Shown here one piece after another: positions 7,887 to 15,777 of a stretch of DNA of 64,000 nucleotides. Origin of the DNA: Neobacillus driksii (lineage in GTDB: Bacteria; Bacillota; Bacilli; Bacillales; Cytobacillaceae); NCBI RefSeq assembly GCF_013409995.1, contig NZ_JACCBX010000020.1, positions 43,038 through 107,037 of the forward strand, in the 5' to 3' direction. The translations under genes and the position numbers were made by a program. How positions within the stretch are numbered: position 1 is the first letter of the stretch; the number at the start of each line of letters is the position of its first letter. The notes under the pieces are model-generated. The model saw only the letters and a program-made list of their open reading frames with translations. It did not search any database and had not been told where the DNA came from.

Positions 7887-9365
7887 TTAGTTGATATTCC
7901 ATTTAACAGCCTTTACATTCGTATGTCCGCCACGTGCAAACACAGAGATTCCATTACTATTTTTATCAGGAAAAATCCTTCCAGTAAATACTTCCACTCC
8001 ATCATTTACAAACACTTCAACAGAAGAAACATCAACAAAAATTCGGAACGAAATCTTTTCAGCGTTGTCCATCGTACATTTCCGAATCGCACCAAACTCT
8101 TCAGCAAAAGATTCACCAGAACTAGTCCGATCAAATACAACCTTTTTTTCGACGGCATCATATTTAATCACGGTTTTCTCATTTTCACCCACCCGAAGTT
8201 CCACACCAAACTCACGAGCATTACTATCAGAGAATTCCGCAAGAAGCTCATATACGTCTCCCTCAAAGTTATCCAATCGAACATTTTCATTCTCAACACT
8301 TCGGCTAATTTCTACCATTTTCCCGTGAAGCAAGTTCAACTCCGGAACTGGTTGTTGAATCAATTTTCCGTCTTTAATCTTTAACTCACGAGGAAGTGTT
8401 AAACAATGTGCCCAGCCATTACTATCAGTAGGATAGTCAATCTCAGGTAATCCCATCCAGCCGACTAAAATCCGCCTTCCCTGGTGATCCACCGTTGTTT
8501 GCGGTGCGTAAAAATCAAAACCGCGATCTAGCTCATGAAAATCACCATGGTCCAGTTCATTATTCTCTAAATCTATAGGACTTCCTATTACATACCCTGA
8601 TTGATAAATATTTTGATAGTGGTCGCCTTTTGCAATTAACCCTTGTGGGGAGAAAAGGAATACACCTTGCCCATTCATCTCAAAGTAATCCGGACATTCC
8701 CACATATAACCGAACTCTTCACCTAACCCCGTCTTCACTTCGCCAGCAAACTGCCAATCAATTAAATCCCTAGAGCGGTATAAAACTACACTACCAGTCT
8801 CATTTTTCCTTTGGGCACCAATGACTGAATAGAAGAGATCCCCATTTTTCCAAACCTTTGGATCCCGAAAATGATCGGTATAACCGCTCGGAACTTCTGC
8901 AATGACCGGTGTATCCATTTTTACAATACTACCATCACGATTCATCACAGCCAAACATTGATAAGGGTGTCGATTCCAATATTCATCGCGCGTATTGCCC
9001 GTATACATTAAATATAATTTACCATCATGCTCAATTCCACTTCCGGAATAGGCCCCATGACGATCAAACTCATTCGAAGGCTCAATGGCCATTCCAACAT
9101 TTTCCCAATGAACCAGGTCTTTAGACTTCGTATGATACCAATGCTTCAATCCATGAACCGGCCCTAGCGGGAACCATTGATAGAATAAATGATATTCCCC
9201 ATTAAAATAACTAAATCCATTCGGGTCGTTTAACAAACCTGTCACCGGTTGAATATGAAAAGACTGGCGCCATGGGCATTGATTCACTGTTTTGGCTAAC
9301 GCTTGGATTTCATCTTCGGACACGTCTTCCATGGTTCTGTATCGCTGCTCTTTTGTCCATTCCAT
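7887..9365 (-). CDS. scrB: Sucrose-6-phosphate hydrolase (GH32)
   Basis: A 492-residue cytoplasmic glycoside hydrolase family 32 enzyme that splits imported sucrose-6-phosphate into glucose-6-phosphate and fructose. The catalytic triad motifs are present: NDPNG near residue 45 (nucleophile Asp), FRDPKVW near 165, and WECPDYF near 220 (acid/base Glu). A C-terminal beta-sandwich follows. The start at 9365 has AGGAGTGAACAGC before it; an ATG 11 codons upstream lacks such a site. No signal peptide, as expected for a PTS-linked enzyme. Confidence 0.93.
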   Translation of the reverse strand: MEWTKEQRYRTMEDVSEDEIQALAKTVNQCPWRQSFHIQPVTGLLNDPNGFSYFNGEYHLFYQWFPLGPVHGLKHWYHTKSKDLVHWENVGMAIEPSNEFDRHGAYSGSGIEHDGKLYLMYTGNTRDEYWNRHPYQCLAVMNRDGSIVKMDTPVIAEVPSGYTDHFRDPKVWKNGDLFYSVIGAQRKNETGSVVLYRSRDLIDWQFAGEVKTGLGEEFGYMWECPDYFEMNGQGVFLFSPQGLIAKGDHYQNIYQSGYVIGSPIDLENNELDHGDFHELDRGFDFYAPQTTVDHQGRRILVGWMGLPEIDYPTDSNGWAHCLTLPRELKIKDGKLIQQPVPELNLLHGKMVEISRSVENENVRLDNFEGDVYELLAEFSDSNAREFGVELRVGENEKTVIKYDAVEKKVVFDRTSSGESFAEEFGAIRKCTMDNAEKISFRIFVDVSSVEVFVNDGVEVFTGRIFPDKNSNGISVFARGGHTNVKAVKWNIN

Positions 9366-9420
9366 GCTGTTCACTCCTAATACAGAAAGGAGAATCATAG
9401 GATTCTCCTTTTTATTTTTA

Positions 9421-10872
9421 TTATGCTGCTGCTTGATCGGATGTTTGTTTAACTGCTTTTTTCTCGTCTCTTTTCGCTAAAACAATCGTGACGATAAATG
9501 CTACGACAAATGCGATGGCCATTCCGATAATATATGAAATGATCGTATCTGGGCGAATCGAGATGATTCCTGGTATACCTGCTGCCCCTAGTGCAGTCGC
9601 TTTAACCTTGAACAACGTAACAAAGCCAGATCCAACAGCAGAACCAATAATCGCACCAATAAATGGATAGCGTAATTTCAAATTAACCCCAAACATCGCT
9701 GGTTCAGTAATCCCAAGTAACGCAGAGATTCCGGCTGCTGAAGCAGTTCCTTTGATCTTGGCATTTTTCGTTGTTTTTAGCACCGCAAGAGTCGCTCCTC
9801 CTTGTGCAATGTTTGACATCGCCGCAATGACGAAGATAAATGATCCACCTGTTTTCGCGATATCTGCAAGCAATTGTGTTTCTACTGCAATAAAGCTATG
9901 GTGCATACCTGTAATAACAATTGGTGCATACAGTAATCCAAAAATAATACCCCCAATCACACCTGTCGTGTCATATAACCAAACGATTCCATCCGTTAAT
10001 AGATTACCTGCTGAACGTGTCAGCGGTCCTACCAAAGTAAACGTTAAAAGCCCAGTAATAAAAATAGACAATAATGGTGTTAATAGGTTGTCTAAAGCAG
10101 ATGGAATAACCTTACGTAAGGATGTTTCAATTTTTGCTAGAATAAAAGACGCGGCAAGAACAGGTAAAACGGTTCCCTGATAGCCTACCTTTTCTATTTC
10201 TAGGCCAAATAAATTCCAAACTGGGACTTCATTATTAAGTACCGCTGCACCGTAACCGTATCCATTTAATAGGTCTGGATGAACCATAAGCATTCCAAGA
10301 GTTGCCCCAAGGAATGGATTCCCTCCAAATCGCTTCGTAGCGGAAAAACCAATTAATATCGGTAAAAAAACAAAGGCTGCATTTGCAAAAGTATTAATAA
10401 GTGCCGCCAAATCTGCCATTTCTGGGTTGGCATCCACTAAGGATTTTCCCTCAATAAATAAATCTGGAGCTGTTAAGACATTGTTTATCCCCATTAATAA
10501 ACCGCCAGCTACGATGGCTGGAATAATCGGAACGAAAATGTCTGATAGCATTTTGACGAACTGCTGAATGGGATTTAATTTCTTTGTCGCTGCGTCTTTT
10601 ACATCGCCCGTTGACATTTCCGTTTGACCAGACATCTCCGCCAAGTGTTTATAGACCTCGTTCACCGTTCCAGAACCTAAGATTATTTGGAACTGACCAC
10701 CAGTTGAAAAGGTACCTTTTACAACATCCATGTTGTCCAACGCTGATTGGTTAACGGCTGATTCATCTTCTAAAACAAGACGTAAACGTGTGGCGCAATG
10801 CGCTGCAGCTGATACGTTTTCCTTACCGCCAATGGCGTCCAAAACTTCCCGAGCAATTTTTTTATGATCCAT
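9421..10872 (-). CDS. scrA: PTS sucrose transporter, EIIBC component
   Basis: A 483-residue membrane permease of the phosphotransferase system that imports sucrose and phosphorylates it. The N-terminal EIIB domain (about 1-85) carries the phosphorylated Cys in SAAAHCATRLRLVL. The EIIC domain has many hydrophobic helices and the GIMHHSFIAVE-like motif (ITGMHHSFIAVE) near residue 315 and GITEPAMFGVNL near 390, which bind sugar. No EIIA domain is present, so a glucose-type EIIA encoded elsewhere is needed. The start at 10872 follows AGAGAGGG; upstream ATGs lie within the operator region. Confidence 0.92.
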   Translation of the reverse strand: MDHKKIAREVLDAIGGKENVSAAAHCATRLRLVLEDESAVNQSALDNMDVVKGTFSTGGQFQIILGSGTVNEVYKHLAEMSGQTEMSTGDVKDAATKKLNPIQQFVKMLSDIFVPIIPAIVAGGLLMGINNVLTAPDLFIEGKSLVDANPEMADLAALINTFANAAFVFLPILIGFSATKRFGGNPFLGATLGMLMVHPDLLNGYGYGAAVLNNEVPVWNLFGLEIEKVGYQGTVLPVLAASFILAKIETSLRKVIPSALDNLLTPLLSIFITGLLTFTLVGPLTRSAGNLLTDGIVWLYDTTGVIGGIIFGLLYAPIVITGMHHSFIAVETQLLADIAKTGGSFIFVIAAMSNIAQGGATLAVLKTTKNAKIKGTASAAGISALLGITEPAMFGVNLKLRYPFIGAIIGSAVGSGFVTLFKVKATALGAAGIPGIISIRPDTIISYIIGMAIAFVVAFIVTIVLAKRDEKKAVKQTSDQAAA

Positions 10873-10900
10873 CTTAATCCCTCTCTTTTCATTCATATTA

Positions 10901-10912
10901 GGAACCGGTTCC
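10901..10912. promoter_or_regulatory. Sucrose operator O1 (GGAACCGGTTCC)
   Basis: A perfect 12-bp palindrome 29 bp before the scrA start; a LacI-family operator for the regulator encoded next to it, placed to block transcription into scrA. Confidence 0.8.
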
Positions 10913-10948
10913 ATTTAAGGATAAAAAAATAAAAAACCATTTATAAGA

Positions 10949-10960
10949 GGAACCGGTTCC
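10949..10960. promoter_or_regulatory. Sucrose operator O2 (GGAACCGGTTCC)
   Basis: A second identical palindrome 48 bp from O1, in the AT-rich scrR-scrA spacer. Confidence 0.8.
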
Positions 10961-11032
10961 ATAATTATCTAAAAAAATAATTGGTTAAGAGAAACCATAT
11001 CCAACTGTTAGTATGAATAGGCTCTCTTAATT

Positions 11033-11044
11033 GGAACCGGTTTC
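11033..11044. promoter_or_regulatory. Sucrose operator O3 (GGAACCGGTTTC, one mismatch)
   Basis: A third copy with one altered arm base, 84 bp from O2 and just after the scrR stop. The O2-O3 distance is about eight helical turns, which would suit looping by a tetrameric or paired repressor. Confidence 0.7.
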
Positions 11045-11054
11045 GTTACTTTTA

Positions 11055-12050
11055 TTATAGGGGACGTTTAAAGAGATTGTCAACGCTTTCCCGCTCAATA
11101 ATTTCAAATTTAGAGACGGTTAATTTTTCCACATTGCGTTCATTAACTAACCCTACAATATGCCTTGCAGCACTTTCCCCTGCTTCCTTGTAAAAAAACT
11201 TCGCTGTCGTTATGCCCGGATGAATGATTCCTGTCACATCATAGCCGCCAAAACCTGTAACAGCTAAGTCCTCAGGTATTGTAATCCCTTCTGAGTATGA
11301 CGCCTTCAAAACACCAAGAGCAATATTATCCGTTGCACAAACAAAGATGGCAGGCTGAAATTCATCGATGATTTCCTTTGCACTCTCTTGTGCAGCTGGA
11401 ATATTGAATAATGTCTCATAGAAGCGAACATCACAATCGGCTACTTCTTGGATCGCCTTTTTAAAACCCTGCTTTCGTTTCACGCCTACTGAAATATCCC
11501 GTTCCGTTACGCCTAGATAAGCAATTTTCCGATATCCTTTTTCTAGTACATACCGCCCCATCGCATAACCAGCATGAAAATCATCATGAATCAGACTATG
11601 AAAGTCTTCATGTTCTTGTCCAATTAACAGTACAGGAACCTTTACACTTTCAAATGCCTGGATATGCTGATCTGTGATTTCGGTAGCAAGCAAAATAATC
11701 CCCGCCATCTTTTGATTGGCGAAGCTATAAATGCTTTCAATCTCTCGCTCTAGACTTTGGCTAGTATTGGAAATAAGCATCTGATAATTCATTTTCTTTA
11801 ATTGTTCATCGATGCCAATTAACGTTTGTGAAGAAGCATAGGAATCAAGCCGCGGGACAATCGTGCCAATAATATTCGTTTTCTTCGCTTTTAAACTCTG
11901 CGCAAATGGATTCGGAGAATACCCAGTTTCTTTGATGGCCTGTTCAATTTTCTTCTTTGTTGCTTCCCCAACAGAGCCGCCATTTAAATACCGAGAAACT
12001 GTACTTTTCGCCACACCCGCAAGCTTAGCAATATCTAAAATCGTACTCAT
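11055..12050 (-). CDS. scrR: LacI-family sucrose operon repressor
   Basis: A 331-residue DNA-binding regulator. Residues 1-55 are a LacI helix-turn-helix (TILDIAKLAGVAKSTVSRYL, then the hinge NPFAQSLKAKKTNIIG). The rest is a periplasmic-binding-protein-like sugar sensor (ATDNIALGVLKA near 230, VTGFGGYDVTG near 265). The start at 12050 is favoured by GAGGT eight bases upstream and matches the usual M-x-T-I-x-D-I-A opening; an ATG five codons earlier lacks a site. It is encoded before scrA on the same strand and most likely controls it through the three palindromes. Confidence 0.88.
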   Translation of the reverse strand: MSTILDIAKLAGVAKSTVSRYLNGGSVGEATKKKIEQAIKETGYSPNPFAQSLKAKKTNIIGTIVPRLDSYASSQTLIGIDEQLKKMNYQMLISNTSQSLEREIESIYSFANQKMAGIILLATEITDQHIQAFESVKVPVLLIGQEHEDFHSLIHDDFHAGYAMGRYVLEKGYRKIAYLGVTERDISVGVKRKQGFKKAIQEVADCDVRFYETLFNIPAAQESAKEIIDEFQPAIFVCATDNIALGVLKASYSEGITIPEDLAVTGFGGYDVTGIIHPGITTAKFFYKEAGESAARHIVGLVNERNVEKLTVSKFEIIERESVDNLFKRPL

Positions 12051-12138
12051 TGTCCTCAACCTCATAACATTTCAATTTCGATATCATTATAGTAACATAA
12101 ATGGCACTATCCACAATGGAGCAATGATGAGCATCTAA

Positions 12139-12285
12139 GTTTTCCTCAACAAATGCTGGAATCTTTATTTCATTTGATAATACTGGGGCAAGATTCTCAA
12201 CGACACTCTTCCAAATGTCAAGTCCCCCAAAATAAGCTGTTTCCAATGGACCAATATATGCCCATCTGAACACAGGGATATAAAT
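12139..12285 (-). pseudogene. Remnant of a 3-hydroxyacyl-CoA dehydrogenase C-terminal domain
   Basis: About 45 codons read FRWAYIGPLETAYFGGLDIW, then SVVENLAPVLSNE and FVEENL. This matches the C-terminal helical domain of 3-hydroxyacyl-CoA (or L-gulonate type) dehydrogenases, where GPLE...GGLDIW is typical. There is no NAD-binding domain, an in-frame stop precedes it, and the tail loses similarity after FVEENL. The reading frame runs on past the remnant to 12025 without meaning. It is a relic of a lost gene beside scrR. Confidence 0.55.
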
Positions 12286-12407
12286 CTGTTAAAAAAGTTA
12301 AAATGATTACCACCGTTCTTCACTAGTCAACTTCTCGACAAAATCTGCCTAAATAAGGAGAATTAAACACAGTATTAACAGCATTTAAAGTTTTTCTAAT
12401 CAATCGT

Positions 12408-12505
12408 TTGGTTAAAACTAAATTAGCTAATTAAACGTTTGATTAAAAAGTGGTAAACTCTTTAAACAAACTGCTAAGGGCTGTTTCCAAGAGAAATAAT
12501 TATCG
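12408..12505. repeat. Dispersed repeat module, copy 1
   Basis: Contains TAATTAAACGTTTGATTAAA, then TAAACTCTTTAAACAAACTG and CTGTTTCC; aligned by eye with copies at 12537-12680 and 42291-42430, shorter and more diverged. Confidence 0.45.
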
Positions 12506-12536
12506 AATAATAGTTGTGGTTGTTAGGAATTTTCTT

Positions 12537-12680
12537 TAAAACTGACAATAGAAACTAGTAAAATACATATACCGGCAAATAGCAACAAATGGTAAACTAA
12601 TTAATCATTTGTTTAAAAGTGCTGAAAACCCTTTCAAACCAAGCTATAATCTGTTTCCCAAAAAAATTTATTGTCGAGGA
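12537..12680. repeat. Dispersed repeat module, copy 2
   Basis: Begins AAACTGACAATAGAAACTA and ends AAAATTTATTGTC; the same start and end occur at 42291-42430, with TAAT(C/T)ATTTGTTTAAAA and CCAAGCT in between in both. Confidence 0.6.
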
Positions 12681-12929
12681 AATATCCGTAAAAATTTTAT
12701 ATTAATAAGTGGTTTTGGTAATCAGTACCATAACACCTTTAACGGAATTTTAATGTTTTTCACTGAATTGCGTTTGTAAAATGGTAGCAACTTTTCACAA
12801 AAGTAACATAATTCAACCATTTTATACGTTTATGAGAAGGATATAATACTAGTAGTCCCAGCACAATTCTCCTTTAACCCTCACTTTTCTTTTCCAAAAA
12901 ACAATTCACTATGGAAGCAGGTCGATTTT

Positions 12930-13769
12930 ATGAAGAACAGCGATAATACGAGGGATATTTGTAACGAGCAAGAACCTCAGATGAAAGTATTAATGAAGCA
13001 CTTTGAAAATCCCAAAGAACCTGAAGAACTATTAAAAAATATGAGAATAAGTGCTGAATTTGACATGAGGCCCCGGGGACACTTTTTATATTATGGCAAG
13101 GATTTTATCGACTATAAACTTATAAGCCCCTATGACAAAGATCGCAATGAGTTTCTCCGTATCTTATCAAACTTTATGACCACCGTTTTGGAAGATGACT
13201 GTCCACCCTCATGGAAAAAATGCAAACGACCATTCTGGGAAGAACTGATTTTCACCCACTTTCCTCATGTCATGAGAATTACCCCTGATCAAAAACAAGT
13301 AGAAACCTTCCTTTCCCAATTAAGGATGTTCGTCCAGTGGCTTGATAAGCGTGTTGGTACAACATGGTTTGCAATCGTTGATAAGTATTCCAAAGAGGCA
13401 ATTTCCGACCTGAAAGTATGTGAGCAAGTGCTGAATACTATTTTTTTGAGAGACTTTCCACAACTCCATCAGAAAGGTTTTAGTCCCGAGCATCAAATCG
13501 AAATAACTAACCAGAGTTTCAAGCAATGTACGAAAAGATGGGATAGCCTTTTTGAGGTTACAAGTATCATTGACCAGATTACTGTATTAAAAGAATTTAA
13601 CACCAATATAACCTATTATGTAAAAGGCATGCCCACCCATATAATCGTTCCTGAACTTATTATGAGTGGCATTATTGGCCGAAAGAGTGGCACCTTGCTT
13701 TGGGAGTGGTTTCAAACCGAGGGAATCTATCCACAAAAGAGAAGGAAATACCTTAAACTGAATAGTTAA
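12930..13769 (+). CDS. Hypothetical protein, 279 residues
   Basis: I do not recognise a family. The protein is soluble, with no signal peptide or membrane helix, and is rich in aromatic and charged residues (FLYYGKDFIDYKLISPYDKD near residue 52-71; PPSWKKCKRPFWEELIF near 92-108). C-terminal GRKSGTLLWEWFQTEGIYPQ resembles a recognition-helix region but is not conclusive. The length and codon use look like a real gene. It converges on the HELGH gene, and the two stop codons overlap by four bases. The ATG follows AGCAGGT. Confidence 0.6.
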   Translation: MKNSDNTRDICNEQEPQMKVLMKHFENPKEPEELLKNMRISAEFDMRPRGHFLYYGKDFIDYKLISPYDKDRNEFLRILSNFMTTVLEDDCPPSWKKCKRPFWEELIFTHFPHVMRITPDQKQVETFLSQLRMFVQWLDKRVGTTWFAIVDKYSKEAISDLKVCEQVLNTIFLRDFPQLHQKGFSPEHQIEITNQSFKQCTKRWDSLFEVTSIIDQITVLKEFNTNITYYVKGMPTHIIVPELIMSGIIGRKSGTLLWEWFQTEGIYPQKRRKYLKLNS

Positions 13770-14338
13770 GCAAAAAGAAATGGCCTCCCGACATCGGTTT
13801 GCTCCGATACAAGCTTGTTATATATCTGTAAATCTTTTTCATATAATTTCAAATAAGTTGCCATTCCATGATTCTTAGCTTTTTCAAAGCTATCCCAGTC
13901 AACAATACCGTATTCCATATTCAATTTTTTAGCATTTGCCCAAGCGGTTTCTTCGAATGCGATATTCATTTCATGCTCTTCGATTAACATTGATATGAGA
14001 TTGTAATCACTATATTGTTCGTATATTGTATGGTTTTTTTTCATTTCGTAAAATTCAAGTGTTTTTGTCAGTGAATCGAGTAAAGCTTTCCGGTCCAACG
14101 CATGCCCTAACTCATGTAATGTGAAAGCTTTAATATAACATTCGAGTGAAACTTGAGCCTGCATTTCCTTCATTGCTTCTTCTATACGTTTCACATCATA
14201 TCCTATATAGTTAAGGATAAAATTATAGCTCATATTCACCCCAGTAGGGTTTTGCTTCCGTTCAATTTCTATTCCAACAGCTCTCATTGTTGAATGTATT
14301 AATTGCTCAATCCAGTTCTTTCTACTCTTATTATTCAA
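13766..14338 (-). CDS. Putative HELGH zinc metallopeptidase-like protein
   Basis: A protein of about 190 residues with a clear HExxH zinc motif, TLHELGHALDRK near residue 92-103, followed by a helical segment and a second Glu-rich region (IEEHEMNIAFEETAW near 140) that could supply the third ligand, as in HEAEN/EHE-type peptidases. No signal peptide, so it probably acts in the cytoplasm. I place the start at TTG 14338 after AGGGGGAAAA; the longer ATG frame at 14359 has no ribosome site. Small HELGH proteins are also found in phage and mobile DNA, but the family is not identified. Confidence 0.55.
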   Translation of the reverse strand: MNNKSRKNWIEQLIHSTMRAVGIEIERKQNPTGVNMSYNFILNYIGYDVKRIEEAMKEMQAQVSLECYIKAFTLHELGHALDRKALLDSLTKTLEFYEMKKNHTIYEQYSDYNLISMLIEEHEMNIAFEETAWANAKKLNMEYGIVDWDSFEKAKNHGMATYLKLYEKDLQIYNKLVSEQTDVGRPFLFA

Positions 14339-14359
14339 TTTTCCCCCTGGCTTTCTCAT

Positions 14360-14840
14360 ATAATTTTTGATGCATATAATTATTTTACGCTAATTGATAG
14401 TGTGGAAGTCTTCTATTCACATATTTTATTTTATGAGCTTTCCCACAACTATTAGAATATATATCAAAATAAATTCGGCAGCAACAAGTAAGCTAGTCGA
14501 TAAAAGCTGGTTCAGTTCCGCATTTGAAGATTTATGGGTGTGGGGGATCAGGTTAGAAGAAGCATCCGAGGATAAATAGACGGACAAATTCCGCTTAATT
14601 TGAAATTTTTAATAAATAGGGCTTATATAGACGGAGAGATTCCGCCTATTAGCTTTAAAAATTCGAAAATGGGCGATTTCTCTTTGCATAGTCGGAAACC
14701 CTCCGCTTATTTACCCCCAAACGAGCTCCATGCTGAGTATAACCGGAAAATCTCCGCTTATTCAACGGTGCCAATACGACTGTCATTTTGGAATAAGAAT
14801 CAATGGGGTGATTAATATAGAAGGCATCCAACGCAAAAAA
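14360..14840. other. Non-coding spacer with four CGGA...TCCGCTTAT repeats
   Basis: About 480 bp with no credible gene. It contains four copies of a short inverted-repeat unit: 14575-14598, 14625-14651, 14688-14711 and 14748-14763 (for example TAGACGGACAAATTCCGCTT, TAGACGGAGAGATTCCGCCT). They recur every 50-60 bp. Confidence 0.6.
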
Positions 14841-14868
14841 GGGCGTCCCATATTGTATGGGACACCCC
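14841..14868. terminator. Hairpin terminator after the first GsiB-like gene
   Basis: GGGCGTCCCATA/TATGGGACACCC stem with A-run on the left and T-rich tail on the right; on the minus strand it would end the gsiB-like transcript. Confidence 0.7.
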
Positions 14869-14914
14869 TATTTCGTTAATATCGGATTAATTTTGATGAG
14901 TGATGCTTACGTAT

Positions 14915-15199
14915 TTAATCATTGTCACGTTGTCTGGCACGTGACTCTCCGCCTTTGCGCCCAATCTCCTCATAAAACTCTCTGTCGTGGTTCTCAGAGG
15001 TGGCCTCGCCGCCTTTACGCCCGATCTCCTCATAAAACTCTCTGTCATGGTTTGCTGAAGTGGCTTCGCCGCCTTTACGCCCGATTTCCTCATAGAACTC
15101 TCTGTCGTGGTTTTTAGCGGTAGCTTCGCCGCCTTTGCGTCCTGCTTCTTCTAAAGTCATCTTATCATTATCGTTGTTATTTCGATTATTGTTATTCAT
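14915..15199 (-). CDS. gsiB: GsiB-like general stress protein with four KGG repeats
   Basis: A 94-residue very hydrophilic protein of four roughly 22-residue repeats with the core GRKGGEAT and NHDREFYEEI, after an Asn-rich start. This is the KGG/GsiB family, plant LEA-like proteins that accumulate under glucose starvation, heat, salt and desiccation in Bacillus as part of the SigB regulon. A strong AAGGAGGAATTTTT site precedes the ATG. A SigB-like promoter (GTTAAT-N13-AGGTAT at 15276-15252) lies upstream. It is a paralogue of the next gene. Confidence 0.88.
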   Translation of the reverse strand: MNNNNRNNNDNDKMTLEEAGRKGGEATAKNHDREFYEEIGRKGGEATSANHDREFYEEIGRKGGEATSENHDREFYEEIGRKGGESRARQRDND

Positions 15200-15251
15200 T
15201 AAAAATTCCTCCTTTAATATTTTCTTATTACTTTGTTTTCAATACCACTAG

Positions 15252-15276
15252 ATACCTAGAAATTTTTTTAATTAAC
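15252..15276 (-). promoter_or_regulatory. SigB-like promoter of the first GsiB-like gene
   Basis: On the minus strand GTTAAT, 13-bp spacer, AGGTAT; SigB consensus is GTTTAA-N12..15-GGGTAT. It overlaps the 3' end of the upstream paralogue. Confidence 0.5.
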
Positions 15277-15517
15277 TATTGTCATTTTCATTGTCACGTT
15301 GTCTAGCACGGGCTTTTCCGCCTTTACTGCCGATTTCTTCATAAAATTCTCTATCATGGTTTGCAGCGGTAGCTTCTCCGCCTTTTTGCCCGATCTTTTC
15401 ATAAAATTCCCTATCATGATTTGAGGAGGTGGCTTCTCCACCTTTCCTTCCCGCTTCTTCGACAGTCATGTTACCATTATTGTTTTCGCTGCGATTGTTC
15501 TTGGTATTCTTCGCCAT
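15272..15517 (-). CDS. GsiB-like general stress protein with three KGG repeats
   Basis: An 81-residue paralogue of the neighbour: an Asn-rich start, then repeats GRKGGEATSSNHDREFYEKI, GQKGGEAT.., GSKGGKARARQRDN. It has one repeat fewer, so repeat number differs between copies. An AAGGAGGAATATTTC site precedes the ATG. The promoter at 15589-15565 is a near-perfect SigB match. Confidence 0.87.
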   Translation of the reverse strand: MAKNTKNNRSENNNGNMTVEEAGRKGGEATSSNHDREFYEKIGQKGGEATAANHDREFYEEIGSKGGKARARQRDNENDNS

Positions 15518-15564
15518 AGAAATATTCCTCCTTATTTTTAGTAGAATTCTGTTGCACTCTTTAT

Positions 15565-15589
15565 ATTCCCGCTCACTATTAAATTAAAC
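15565..15589 (-). promoter_or_regulatory. SigB promoter of the second GsiB-like gene
   Basis: Minus-strand GTTTAA, 13-bp spacer, GGGAAT; full -35 match and a common -10 variant of SigB. Confidence 0.7.
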
Positions 15590-15710
15590 ACCTTTTTTTA
15601 ATTGCTTTTAGAAAAACCAAAAGACCTCCTATAGGTTCAAGTGATCTAAACCCCTGCCCTTTCAAAATAAAACCTTATAACTATCGAGGCTAAATATATT
15701 GGTTTCCCTA

Positions 15711-15736
15711 GTTTTTTTTTCTATCAAATCGGGTAA
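15711..15736 (+). promoter_or_regulatory. Possible SigB promoter of the amylase gene
   Basis: GTTTTT, 14-bp spacer, GGGTAA, 42 bp before the amylase start. Confidence 0.45.
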
Positions 15737-15777
15737 ATATTCATATACTTTAGATTAATGAATTGGGGGAAAGGAAT

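Larger units (their letters stand above)
12286..12929. other. Non-coding spacer with tandem repeat copies
   Basis: No convincing gene in about 640 bp. It holds two diverged copies (about 12415-12500 and 12590-12680) of a module: an inverted TTAA-CGTTTGATTAA-like site, then AAAC...CTTT(A/C)AA(A/C), then CTGTTTCC and TTATTGTC/TTATCG. A third copy lies at about 42291-42430. The right part is AT-rich leader for the gene at 12930. Confidence 0.5.

Noticed and set aside
12025..12273. An 82-residue intact gene upstream of scrR
   Set aside because: Only the first 45 codons resemble a dehydrogenase C-terminus, a stop precedes them, and the frame ends inside scrR; treated as a remnant.
14575..14763. 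CRISPR array
   Set aside because: The four units are diverged short inverted repeats, not identical repeats with unique spacers, and there are no cas genes.
14887..15117. Arg/Pro-rich repeated frames on both strands at the KGG gene
   Set aside because: Shadow frames produced by the DNA repeats of the GsiB-like gene.
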